Positions 1 through 11,640 of a stretch of DNA of 64,000 bases are shown piece after piece. Numbering within the stretch: the first letter of the stretch is position 1; each line of letters opens with the position of its first letter. The notes beneath the pieces are model-generated. The model was not told where the DNA came from. It worked only from the letters and a program-made list of their open reading frames with translations, and made no database searches. Location: positions 43,915,656 to 43,979,655 of the forward strand of contig JARCOQ010000007.1 in NCBI GenBank assembly GCA_029207755.1. Direction: 5' to 3'. Made by a program: the position numbers and the translations under genes. The DNA is from Chamaea fasciata. Taxonomy: Eukaryota > Chordata > Aves > Passeriformes > Sylviidae.

Positions 1-3000
1 CTGGCGCAACCTGTGCTCCTGTGACCGTAACCATCTACTTTCAGCAATTAGGGAAGAAATTTGAGTAAACAATGCAGGCTGATTCATCTTTACTGGGAAT
101 TCATCTTTACTGGTAATACCAGACTAATTAGAAGATATTAAATGTCTTGTATAAAATGAAGAGACTGGTATAGCCCCTCAGTACTTGAATTTACCTAAAA
201 ATATTTAAGATTGCTTGTCTTTATTACAAGGAATACTTATTTGATTCCACAGCTCAATTTCCACAAATCTAGTAGGCACCTAGAGAAAAACTCAAATATT
301 TCATATATTTAATCTTCAAATGAATAAAGAATTTTAACAATATATTTGGGGTTGCATTTAGGTTTGTGTTTTTTTTTTTTTTTTTGTAGGCTTATATAAG
401 TAGTTTCAAAGACACTGTACCAAGTATTCAAATGAAGCTGAAAGATGAACTAGTATTTCTAATATACCCTATTCTCCGCTTATAAGCAGTTGATATAGCC
501 TAGAAACTTCTGGGATTTATAATATTTCTTGAATGCAAGATGAAGGAAACAGAAACATTCTTTTACAAAATATTCACTCCAAGGACCATGTACCCTGTAA
601 AGAGCATCGAAGACAGATGTAGATCAAGAGATAAACAAGGCCTCATAGTCCAAAGCCCTATAGGGAATATCAGATTATCTATTTTTCAGGTCCAGTACTA
701 AGGACGACCATGCAAATTATTATTTCAAATATGAAATAAATTTTTAGGTTTTTGTTTAACTCAATTTAAACCTGATTATATTAGGAAATAAGGATGCATG
801 CTTAAATCATTTTGAAGTCTCTTAATATCTTAATATCAAACTTTGATAACTTTATTGAAATGAATCTCAGTATAAAATTCACACAATCTGAAGTGACTCA
901 GTATTGAGCATGTTCCGCTTATGAATTTAGACTATAAAATGAGAAATGCAAATAGATATAACTGAAGAATATTAGATCCATAGAAGGTGAATTTTCAGTT
1001 CCTCATTTTTTTAAGATACTACAATCAAAGCTGTGCCTTCAATGCTACCTATCCATTAATGGGCAATAAAAAGACCTGTTTTCTGTTAACTTACTAAAGT
1101 AGTACTAGGCAGGCATTGTCATAAATTTTATGTGCTACAAAAGTGGTGAATTTAGGTGCAATGAACCTGTGCTGTAATAACAATAAACAGGTAAGAATTA
1201 TTAATTCTGTAAGTTATGTAGGATGAAAGAATTTAATATTTTTTAATAATAATTCACCTTCATTAGCTATGGTATATGGAGTTGTTTCAGATCCACACTG
1301 AATTAATATTAATAAGTAATAAATTAACTCTTCTAGTAATCCAGAAATAAATGGAAGTTTACTTCATTAACACACCTTCCTCATTGCTGCCACCAAATTT
1401 CCAGTTCAGCAGGAAAGAGAAAGAAAGATATTAAGGGATCTCTTGCTATCTTTGAAGGAGAATCCTTGGGAAAATAAATATGACAGTTTTTCACTCTGTG
1501 TTGGCTTTTAAAAGCTACAAAAGCTATCAAGAACTCCAGAGCAAAAAAGCATTAAGGTTAATAATTCATAATGTAAGTCCCAGATATCTCCAGAAGAAAG
1601 ATAAATAAGGGAATAACTATGAGAAGAAAGTTAAAAATCTAGGTCTCTGCAGTAAAGGTGTTATAATGAAAGGGAAAAAAGGAGAAGCCATTTAAGGAAA
1701 ACATAGTTCAATACCCACTGTCATTTGGAGATGCATAGCATCCAAACAAGATATGTTAACCAGGTCTAGGCTTAGTGCTCTAAATGAATTCTACTAGGCA
1801 CACACCAGACTGCTCCCCTTGATTCCTGTGTTAGCAGATTCCACTGAGCTGACAACAGCAGCCTCCAGGTTGTGTCAGCCCTTGGGGGAAGCAGCCTGCC
1901 ATGTTGTGGCAGATACAACCATCTCAAATCTCAGAGGGAGACATTTGATTGTTTCAGGAGTGTGTGCTCTTCAAATTGAAATTTCTTGACTTCCCCAGGG
2001 ATAATGCAGTGGGTTACTAGAGCATTTGTAACTGCCACCACCTTGTCAGCAGCATGTAATTATGTAAAAGAAAAAACATTTACAGGAATTTCCCAGTAGA
2101 CAAAGAAAACTTATAGTGTCAGATCACTTATAGCTGCAAAATGGTCGTTTCTCTCCTTAAAGTCTCGAATTCTGTAATACATTGGAAAGATGCCAGATTC
2201 TGCGACTATGTTATTAAAGATTTTGTGGCATTTTGAATGGCATGATCTTAGAAAATCATGCTTCCTAAAGCTATTCTTTCGATCTCTGTCCGGGAATTCA
2301 GAAGGATAACACTCCATACTGGGCTCAGGTTTTTCAGATTAAGTGTCAAAGAGAGATAGAGAGAGGGAAAGGGAAAAGGAAAGGAAAAGGGAAAAATCAT
2401 CCAAAAAACCCTGGATAGAAGTTTCTCCTGAACAGATAAGTTTTGTAGAAAATTCTATGACAGCTCAAGAATTTGCAGAATCCTAATACAACTGTAGTAG
2501 GAATGAAAAAAGAGATTTAGTATTTATATGGTTTTATTCACTGCAAAGTCTGTATGAATTCTTTGTTGTGTGCTGTGTTGTTTGAAACTATAAAATTCAC
2601 AGTGCATTAAGGCAACACTTTTTCTGTAGATACTGTCTCAACATAAAGAGATACCAAACACTTGAACAATTGCAGCATGTAAATGAGATATTTTAAGTAC
2701 TAAATTGATAATATATAACATTTATAATACACTTCTCAAGAAGTCCAGTCATTTATAACATTTATAATAATTTTTATGCTCTAGAAGATTCTTCTGAAAA
2801 TTTTAAAAATTAAACAAAAAAGAAAAGGAAAAGAAAAAAATCCAAAGATTTCCATGGTTAATTGGTTATTGAGGCAAACCCTTTGCTGTCAGGACAGCTC
2901 AAGTCCTTCCAAAACGTCAGTCACTAAATGAGCCTGGAAAGCTGCATGGTAGACTGCAGCTTTTCAAGAACTAACTTATTCAGACTCATCAGATTCAGAA

Positions 3001-5274
3001 CATCCTGCACTGCAGCAGCTGCAGGGATTTATTTTTTCACAGCGTTCTTTAAAAGATTTTGTTGTTTGCGCATTCAAACTCTTTTCTCAACTCCAGAAAC
3101 CTTTGAAAATACTTCAGTTAGGAAAACAGAGAAAGGGCATGCCTGCAGGAAAAAGTGTTTTTCTAACTCAGCTACTCTAACCCAAGTAAATAAAATCAGT
3201 CTACTGCAGCAGTCAGACATGTTATCTCAATCATTGGATGGGTTAATCCTTTGAAATTTTCCAACACCTGCAATGACTCTGTACAACAAATGACAGTATA
3301 TGCAATGTGATGGATGTCTGCAAAGCAGCTTACTTGCACCACCAGTTTTGGTTCAAAGAGAGCACATAGGACAGCTGGAGCAATTAAAATTGCTGTCTTT
3401 ACTGGTATATTAAATTTAAATGATCTGAGGCAAGCACATTTAAGTTAAGAACACATTTTTTCAGGGTGAAGAAATTTTCTCCACTTCATCTCTAGAGTGA
3501 ACATGCTTTGGAGTATGATTGGGGGATACAGGAGATCCAGCTGCAGAAATGGAAATCAATGGCACACACCAGTCCTTGGTGTAAAAATGACACACATGGC
3601 TATGAGACCCCTCTTAGGATAACAGAAAATCATCATCAGCCTACAGCTGTAAAGGTTAAGGGAGTCTTATCAGCATTAAAGGCATTATGTGCTGTCACCT
3701 CAAAGTGTCCTGCAGTGACATCATGTAACTGTACATTCTGTAAATAGAGCTCCTGAATTCTGAGGGGTCTGAACAAGATCAGAAATGAAATTAAATAATG
3801 GGTATCAATCTCCTCTGGAGAAAAGATAATCCCAAATTTGTTTTTGCTTAATCAGGTTGCATTGCATCCACCATGATGATATACAATGGGGTTATCCCCT
3901 CAGTGGGTTCTGAATGCAGTGACTGTTTATTAGCTGTCATTCAAGCCTTTCTCATGAGTCTGTCAAATGTTTATGTTATATACTTACAGCAATTAAATCA
4001 AAAGATAACTCTTTTATGATTTCAATCTGCTTTAAAGTGTTTTAATTAGTAAATATTAAGCACCAATTTTCTTAAAATAAAAAGTTCAAATTTAGCATGA
4101 GAATAAGCAAAAAATATTACTCTTTATAAAAGCATAATTTATTGTTTAAAAATAGGTTTGTTTTTGAAATTATCTTAATTCTCTGAAGTAATACCAGCAA
4201 AGGAAGAGAAACAAATGTGATACTCAGTAGTCAAATTTTGAGAAGTGTCTGTGTAAACAACCTGATATCTTGAAAGGACTGTGGTCTTTTTAACATAAAA
4301 TTCCCAGCACAAGGAGTTAAAAAGTAAGTTCCATGGTCCATGAAAACTAGTTTTAGCCAAATCACAATTTGCTGCACAGACAGTATAAGTGGTTCTGTAT
4401 CACACTCTTATCCAAGAAATGTATTTAAATTTTTTACTTCTTTGATGACATATAGTAGGCTCTAAAGAGAGTAAAGCAATCTCTTTTTTTCTTAAATAAT
4501 AAAATCTAGAGAAAACTTTAACACCTGTGAGGCACGATGACTTATGATATTGCTCACTAGTAAAAAGTTTCTTTGCCTTCCAATTAAATCCACTGTATAC
4601 TCTGTCCTCTAAAGGTAAATAAATAGTCATCCTACCTAGGAAAGCCATTATACTGTAAAAAAAACCCCACGGAGTCTTCAACCCTAAGTGGTGTTAAAAT
4701 AATAAAATAAATGCATTGGTGTGATTTTCTCTTTTCTCAGCACACTTTGACTTACCTAAATAAAGACTGCAAGATATAAACTTGAAGTTGTCATCACTCG
4801 AAAATTAGTGTTAATATAACCAAGAGTGTCTATCATTCCCATGGTGTAAAACCAGATTCCTTATGTTACAATACTTGAGGCACAATGATTTTGTTACTAC
4901 TACTGCTTAGTAATGACAACTTGAACATTTAAAGTCAGTCTGGAAAAAAGCCACAATATGTAAACACTCCACCGTGTTATCAAAATGCAGTTTAAAACTG
5001 TGAAACACCAATTTCATTTCCTTTGGAAGTTAGCTGGTTGCTGCTTCTGAAGCTCGAGGATTTAGATTGATGTCTATGCAAATTCCCAAAAGCACATTTC
5101 CTAGAGTTCTGAAGATACTTTCTACTTGAGTGATGGTGGATTTTGGTGAAATTGGGATTGTGGGCTGTGACAGTGTGAATTGATCCTTTTATACTGTAAG
5201 CCATGCTTTTGACTATACTGCGCTTTTAGCATGTTGAAGCTATTTATCTTCTTGTAATTGAAAACTGCACCAGG

Positions 5275-5275
<1 letters not shown>
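1..5275. other. AT-rich non-coding stretch, no gene recognised
   Basis: No open frame longer than about 110 codons occurs and none resembles a known protein. The stretch holds only small-scale structure. A 14-base word is repeated with a 17-bp period at 83-113. There is a 17-base T run at 369-385, a purine-only-like GA tract around 2346-2396, and a 16-base word (core taacatttataata) repeated with a 40-bp period at 2714-2769. I see no mobile element that I can name. Confidence 0.6.

Positions 5276-5321
<46 letters not shown>
5276..5321. repeat. T(46) homopolymer run
   Basis: An uninterrupted run of 46 T. The frames read across it yield poly-lysine on the minus strand and are artefacts. It could be the A-tail of a minus-strand retroposed sequence. 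However, I recognise no retroposed gene to its left and see no obvious target-site duplication, so a plain expanded homopolymer is the safer reading. Confidence 0.95.
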
Positions 5322-5322
<1 letters not shown>

Positions 5323-5778
5323 AGACGTGCTCAAGATTGTATTTCTCACACAATTCCTCATGAAGTGATTTTTTTCTTGACCATACTGAAAGGGTTTTCC
5401 AAAATAGAGATGGGTCATCTGGCCATGATGCAATTTTCCCTGGACATTTTGTTTGCATAAGAACTAAAGCAGTAGTAGACAGAACTAATTACTGAAAAGT
5501 CTCTATGCTCTCTGTATTTCCCTTGGAACTTTCATGTCAGTTATGCAGGTCTACTTTAGGTTTGGAGGAATGCTGAAAAAACAGGATAAGAACATTTATA
5601 ACTTTCAGCTATATTAAGCATCTGAATATGTTTAATGGAATTTTTCAAGGAAATAGGTGAGGAAACAGGTAGACAATGAAAATCAAGTAACTGACTGCTT
5701 CTGAAGTGCTGGGGGCCACACATGGTCCTGAGTAAAAAAAGAATTATTTGTTTCCAAAGTACTTCCAAAACATATTTT

Positions 5779-5905
5779 TACTACTATTATTAGTACTACT
5801 ATTATTATTATTATTACTATTATTATTATATCCTAATCTGTTATAATTATAATCATTATTATTATTGTAGTCATCATCATCATCATCATCTTCATCATCA
5901 TTGTT
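5779..5905. repeat. Compound trinucleotide microsatellite (TTA)n / (ATC)n
   Basis: ATT/ACT triplets run from 5779 to about 5830. After a short unique stretch, ATT triplets resume (about 5854-5865) and pass directly into (ATC)n with one TTC interruption, ending near 5905. The triplet period is kept across the motif change, which is typical of a microsatellite that has accumulated point changes. Confidence 0.9.
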
Positions 5906-6984
5906 AGTATTTTAGAGTTTCATAACTTTCTGACTCAGGTAATTTCATTTCTCTTTGATGAGCTCAACCCATGAACCTGCCTCTCTTCTGTCACTTGCAT
6001 CAATATAGTGCTCAGTAAACAGAGCTGTATATTTGAGTCCTGGAGTTGTTTACTTACTGACATCTCACAAATTTCTTTGTTAGATGTAGCTGTTTTGAAT
6101 ACTTTTCTTTTGTAGTCTGCCTTCTAGATACTTAGCAGTCAAATACACTGTCTGGGATTCCAGAGCATACTTCATATTTGCATTTCATGAAATCACATGT
6201 AACCTAATGACTTTGAGAGCACATTCTTAGATTACATCAGTCCAAAGTAAAATGAGATATATCCCAATATTTATCTCTGATTTGTCAAAAAAAGAAAAAT
6301 ATAGAGAGTTGTGAGTTGTGTTGCCGTAATCACCTTTGCAAACCTTAGTTTGGAAATGTTTCTTCTAAACTTCTATCCTAGTTTGGAAAATTGATTAAAG
6401 TCAAACTAGATGCAGAAAAAACATTAGGTTATCTTAGCCATTTATTGTAAAATTATTAAAACTAACCATTTTAATGATTTGAGAAAATTTTTCTATTTTC
6501 ATACTAAATATGATACTACAATCAACTTCTACAAAAATACTTATGCATTTCCAGAAAGATATCCAGTTCTGCAACACACAAAAGAATAAAACTTTTGTAT
6601 AACAAAAAAAATAAGTATATGACTTTTTTTCCTGTGTTAAAAGAAAAAATAAATATTAGAAATTGTAGCATTTCAGAATTTGTTAGATAGAAAAGGACAA
6701 GAAATTTGCCATTATGAAATTTGCTGTTAAACTGGAGGCATACTTTAAAAAAAAAATTCAGACAAAAAAAGAGAAAAGAATGTTTCTGTGTATAAATGCA
6801 CATATGTAAAAGATACAGAAATATTACTAAATTTGTTGAAAGTGATTAAAATTTTAAAAAATTGGGTTTTTTTCTTAATACAGAATTCTTTTTACCCCAT
6901 TAAATGTCTCTGGTTTCTTGTCTACACACCATATATTGCAAAATTAGTCCCTGTTGGATATGCATTAGTACTTTGTCCAGTCTA

Positions 6985-7228
6985 AACATCTTGAGCAATG
7001 GAATGTCCATTGGGAGACTTATTTTCCACAGTCTAATACATCTCTCTGTCAGAAAATTGTTTCTGATATTCAGCCTAAGTTTTTCCTCCCTTAATTTCCT
7101 CCCATTGCTCCTAATTACATCTCCTTATGCCACCCTAAATCATTTGTCCCCCTGCTTAGTGTTTATGGCCTTCAAATGCTTGCAGAATGTTATCATATCC
7201 TTATGACTTGTCATTTAGCCAAATTCTG
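6985..7228 (-). mobile_element. Diverged CR1 LINE fragment
   Basis: Read on the minus strand, this block follows the order of words found in the 3' part of CR1 ORF2. It runs from the segment rich in agaaga/agactgag-like words, through the 'tgataacattctgcaagcat' type segment at about 7177-7196, to the 'aatatcagaaacaattttct' type segment at about 7050-7069. It is strongly diverged and lacks the 3' terminus, so it is an old, truncated copy. CR1 is the main avian LINE; the assignment is by recall of the family, not by alignment. The plus-strand ORF across it (6904-7206) is a by-product. Confidence 0.7.
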
Positions 7229-10199
7229 TGTAGAAATTTATGTAAATTAGCACTACTATATTGATTTATGCTGTTGTTACCACCTGAGGATAAAAAGCAA
7301 GGCATTTGATTCTCTTGGGAGAATATTTTATACCAGTTTGTGTCATGACTCACACCTGCCTAGAAAAGAGAGAAGAAAATTGTGCTACAAATATTATGGA
7401 TTTCACCTAGTCCCCATGGCCTGCTACTGCTGCTTTAGTCTGAAAAACTGTGGATTCAAATACATATATCTATATCTATGTGTGTGTGTGTAAAATACTA
7501 GATACAAATACTGTAAAAAATATCTGATGCCAACATTTTTAACATATTTGAAAAGACATGACCTTTAAAGGGCAAGGCCTTAGGCTTTTAATACATGCAA
7601 TGTATATATTTTATGTCTGGACTGGTATAATTTGGAGGAACATTATGAACCCTCTCAGGTTTACATTAAAATGCCTATGTCTCAACCAGAAAACTATTTT
7701 AGAAAGCAACTAGTCCTTGAGGGATAGTAGATATCTTCTTCTGAACAGTCTTGATGTTCTAACCATCACCTGTTCTGATCAGACAAAAAATGGAATTTGA
7801 TGACAATTCTGAAAACACCATTAATTCTGGAATAAATCATATTTCCTGGTAAATTAGTGATTGTTTTTCAGCAAGCTCCAGTTCTGAACATTTTCAGCAA
7901 GTTCCAGTTCAGCTACAAAAATCTTCCAGTGGTCTGTGAATTGTATAATTATCTAGATACATGTGTACTTCAGGCAGTGGTACAAGATAGATTGGGTTAT
8001 CACAAGAGAGATTCATGTGATTTTCATATCATTCAGATTATAAGAAAGCTGATAACCTGAGAAATAACTTCCTGGGCCTATGAAATTTATCACCCTTGTT
8101 CATTCTGTAAACTCCTCTTAGAGGACAGAACTGAATTCAGCACAGATGTAATCTTCTTAGCGCAGCTGCAGTTACATCTAAAGAAGCATAGTCTTGAGGC
8201 AGAAGAGTAGACAGATAACAGATTCCTTGCTTGCCTCTTCAAAACAGCATGGGTCTGTACCAAATACATGACAAGGCAGGTTGGTTTCAAATTAAGAGCA
8301 TCTCAAAGGGCGTCTCTCTGACAAGCACACTTCCCACACATCGCTTCCAAGTGTCAAAACTCTCACAGCAGGAGCATTAGGAAACTGTGCAATGTGACCT
8401 AGGAATGAAGTATAGGATAAAAAATGTGGATGTTAGGATATAAAGTGCTCTTTTTATCACAATAATCACAAAATTATTCAGCAAAGAGATCATATTTGTG
8501 TATGTAATCCTCATACTGTTTTAACACTCTTTGTAATGCCAGTGTTAAGTCTATTCATCACAAAAATGAAATCAATCCTTAACTGTTAGGAATATTATTT
8601 CTAGGCATTACCGTCAAGCATAATGAGAAAGTTTTAGTGATGCAGATTAAAAACTCCCCTTAAGAAAATGCCTATAATGCAGCTGACAATGATCTGAAAC
8701 ACACTTTGGAAGGGTGTAACTGCTGCTGTGCAGGTACTTGCTGAAAGGAGCAGGATGGCCTCTGCCCCTTGCTGCAGTCTGCACGGCACCCTTCTGCATT
8801 TCTAGAGCTGCACATGAGGAATATGATCCTGACTGAAAGCCAGATGAACACATAACAGTGCCTATTTTTCACATTGGTCTGTTTCTATGTCAGCAGAAAC
8901 TCAGAAAAACAAAAAGAAAAAGGGGAAGAAATTCTATGTTGCAGTGAAGATATAAACACCCATCATCAGTCAGTACTAATGGACAAAAAATGATGATACT
9001 GCAGAAAGATTCCCTGACACACAAAACTTTTCCTCCATTACAGAAGCCTTCAGTAGGCCATAAAAATTAACAACAACAAAGTAATTTTGACCAGAGTAAA
9101 TACATAAATAGATACATTTTCTGTGCTACTAGAATATCAATGAAGACATTATTTCAGCTTAAAAAAGACCACTCTACATGGAATTCACCAAAGATTTTTC
9201 CAAGAGTACAAATTACTCTGAGAGATAAAATACCTCATAAAATCCTGCAGTCAGTTCTTCCAGATTTTCAGTTTTTAAAGCTGTAAACTGTATCAGTGTA
9301 GATGTAGTAATAGAGGGGCTGGGATTAATCACACTTCTGTCAAAGGTAAATCACAGAGATCTGGCAAAAGCTGTCACCTTCATTATCTGTCATGTGTTTT
9401 CTTAAGTATATTCTTGAATTGCATTACTAAAATTGAAAAACCTTTTCATAATGATGTTTGTATTGTAAACTTTCAACTCAATCTTATTTCTCTATCTCAT
9501 CAGAACACTACCAAGTTTACACCCTTCTGGAGTTTTTATTAAAACATTTCAAATTGTTCCTGATTAGTTAGTTTGTACCTTATTTCTCTGATACAACTCC
9601 AGTCTGTTTGAGTGTGTGTGTGCATGAACATGTTTCTGTACACGTGTGGTGTTATTTTCCCCTTTGGAATGCTTTCTAGGCTAAAGTATGTAATAAAGAA
9701 AAATAAATAATTTTGGGGGACAAAAAGGGTCTGTGACATGCTTCCAAATTAATAATTTCTTCTCAGTACTGTTAAATTGGGCCTCACAAGGAAGCTATGC
9801 CTTTTCTGTTGGGAATAAATACCACAGCAGCCCAGACTTCATTATTAATGCATTCTATTCATTACCATTATCAGCAAATCTAAATCCAAAAACTTGCATA
9901 AAATATTTGATGTGGGAATCAGAATAGATTCTGGTATAAAAAAAGGGTATAGCAATTAGGTTTCACCCCAAGACATGCTCCTGTTGCATTTGTGGTGAGT
10001 ATCCACACAATCCCGTTTAGGTGTGGCTCTCTGGCAACAAGAGCCAGAGTTATCCAAGACATCTAAGTTTCCCTGTCTCAGGGGGAGTGACACAATTATG
10101 CCCAAGTTTTCAATACAAGTGCTTGAACCAAATTTCAAAGGTAATCAACTACTGAGCTCACTGAAAAATAATTTCAGGAATGTGTGTGTAGAATAATAA
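7229..10199. other. Unique non-coding stretch, no gene recognised
   Basis: Holds a short TG/TA patch near 7460-7494, a diverged 26-bp-period duplication at 7865-7910 (word ttttcagcaag followed by tccagttc) and a short TG run near 9608-9622. A locally GC-richer patch at 8690-8830 carries two overlapping minus-strand ORFs of 66-68 codons. These have no recognisable protein features and are not called as genes. Confidence 0.55.
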
Positions 10200-10285
10200 T
10201 ATTAGAGAATTCTTTCTAGTCCTTTCTAGTGTAAGGACATTCTATTAGAGAATTCTTTCTAGTCCTTTCTAGTGTAAGGACATTC
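10200..10285. repeat. Perfect 43-bp tandem duplication
   Basis: Two adjacent copies of a 43-bp unit beginning attagagaattc and ending gtaaggacattct, at 10201-10243 and 10244-10285. They are identical over the whole overlap. Each unit also carries an internal doublet of ctttctagt. Identity of the copies points to a recent duplication by slippage or unequal exchange, and copy number may vary between individuals. Confidence 0.95.
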
Positions 10286-10817
10286 AGCTACTTGATTTGT
10301 GATCTTGTTTTGTGATCTTCCTGTTTGGCCTGTCACCAGATGCAGATGAAAGCTGAGCAGTTTAAAGATATTTTCATTCTAAACATAATTTTAAAAAAAT
10401 ATGTAGAACAAATATAGGAGTTTTGATTTTCAGAATGGTTTTTCAAATTAACTTCTGGAGAAAAAAATATGACTTTGGTGAGGGCAATTTGGGCCTTAGC
10501 TTCAGATTTCCAATGTAACATCCTAGCAAAACAGCTAAAAGAGTATTTGGGCATTTAAGAAGGTCAGCTGTTGCTGTGGGATGCCTACTACTTTCTTTTT
10601 CCATAGAAACAGAGGCTATTTCACAAGATGTTTTACAATATGAACCCAGATATTCTGATTATTCCTCAAAGCACTGGACGTTTTTCCCTACAGTAGCTGT
10701 AGCAGACACTTCGTAAGACCAGGTTTTTTAGGCTAAAGTGACTTTCTGGATATCCACTTTATTTCCTCTTTCTGGCCCAATTTGTAAAATTCATTTTCCC
10801 AAATTCCAGCAATATTT

Positions 10818-10854
<37 letters not shown>

Positions 10855-11317
10855 AAAAAAAAAGGTTGAGATATGAGATTACATAAGAAATTTAAGATAA
10901 GGTTCCTCCAACCTTACAAGTACAAAGTGAGAAAGAGATGAAGGTCTATAAGATGCTTAAGTGTCTAATTTATGGAATTTACTGGAAAGTTCATGGGCAC
11001 TCATGACTGTTCTGATGGAATCTCCCAGCATGAGTAAATCATGTGCTTGTGTTCCATATGTAGTCTTAGGTTGAAAATTAAGCCACATGTAGCATAAATT
11101 TTCACTAAACATAGCAATAGAAGAAAAACAACTTTCCCTGTGTTTGATTTATTCAGCTATAGAGACATACAGAAATATTGCACTTATATTGCAATAAATA
11201 TATCCTTAGCAAGTCAACATAATTAAACCTGGACAGAGTATTTTCAGCAGTGGTAAAACAGAGGCAAATTGATCAAAATCTGTTCTTTTATCCAAATCAA
11301 CAGAAGTCATTAAAACC
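10286..11317. other. Non-coding stretch with A-rich tract
   Basis: The main content is an A-rich tract at 10822-10863, made of about 31 A, one G, then 10 A. No gene is recognised on either strand. The right border is the target-site duplication of the solo LTR. Confidence 0.6.
11313..11317. repeat. Left target-site duplication of solo LTR
   Basis: AAACC directly precedes the LTR's 5' TG and is matched by AAACC at 11636-11640 directly after its terminal CA. Confidence 0.85.
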
Positions 11318-11635
11318 TGTAGGAGAACAGGAATGGGGCTGCAGGCAGCCTCAGCCTTGATGAGTTACAGCTGTGTCCTTGAACAAGACAGGTAAACAAC
11401 TCCGAGGGAGAAGAAGCATGGAATGTGGATGTGTGTCGACATTCACGACAAGGAACGGAGAAATTTATGATCAATTACAAAAGGGTAGAAGGTGCGTGCA
11501 CACAGTTTGTTAGCCAATTGCAATGCAAAAAGGAGAATGTGTTATGTGTTTGATACAAAGTATAAAGAGTTGTATTCTTTATATGTGCGCTGATGCTTGC
11601 CACCATCTTCAGTGTCAGTCTTTTTTCAACTGTCA
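11318..11635 (+). mobile_element. Solo LTR of an endogenous retrovirus (318 bp, 5-bp target-site duplication)
   Basis: The block starts TGTAGG and ends TGTCA, the TG...CA termini of retroviral LTRs. It is flanked by identical 5-bp copies of AAACC (11313-11317 and 11636-11640). A TATA-like box (tataaag) lies at 11561-11567, which sets the plus orientation. No second LTR or gag/pol/env sequence is nearby, so this is a solo LTR left by recombination between two LTRs. A 5-bp duplication fits ERVL-like or some gammaretrovirus-like families rather than ERVK (6 bp). Several CpG dinucleotides remain in an otherwise CpG-poor region (for example near 11402, 11438, 11448, 11456, 11493 and 11588), suggesting a fairly young insertion. 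The sequence resembles an LTR I recall from songbird genomes; the family name was not checked. Confidence 0.88.
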
Positions 11636-11640
11636 AAACC
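11636..11640. repeat. Right target-site duplication of solo LTR
   Basis: AAACC directly follows the terminal CA of the LTR and is identical to the left copy at 11313-11317. Confidence 0.85.

Noticed and set aside
5122..5458. Two minus-strand ORFs (103 and 72 codons) with long poly-lysine
   Set aside because: They are read through the T46 homopolymer and have no other protein character.
10822..10863. A-rich tract as the tail of a processed pseudogene
   Set aside because: No AATAAA signal at the expected distance, no coding relic to the left and no target duplication seen.
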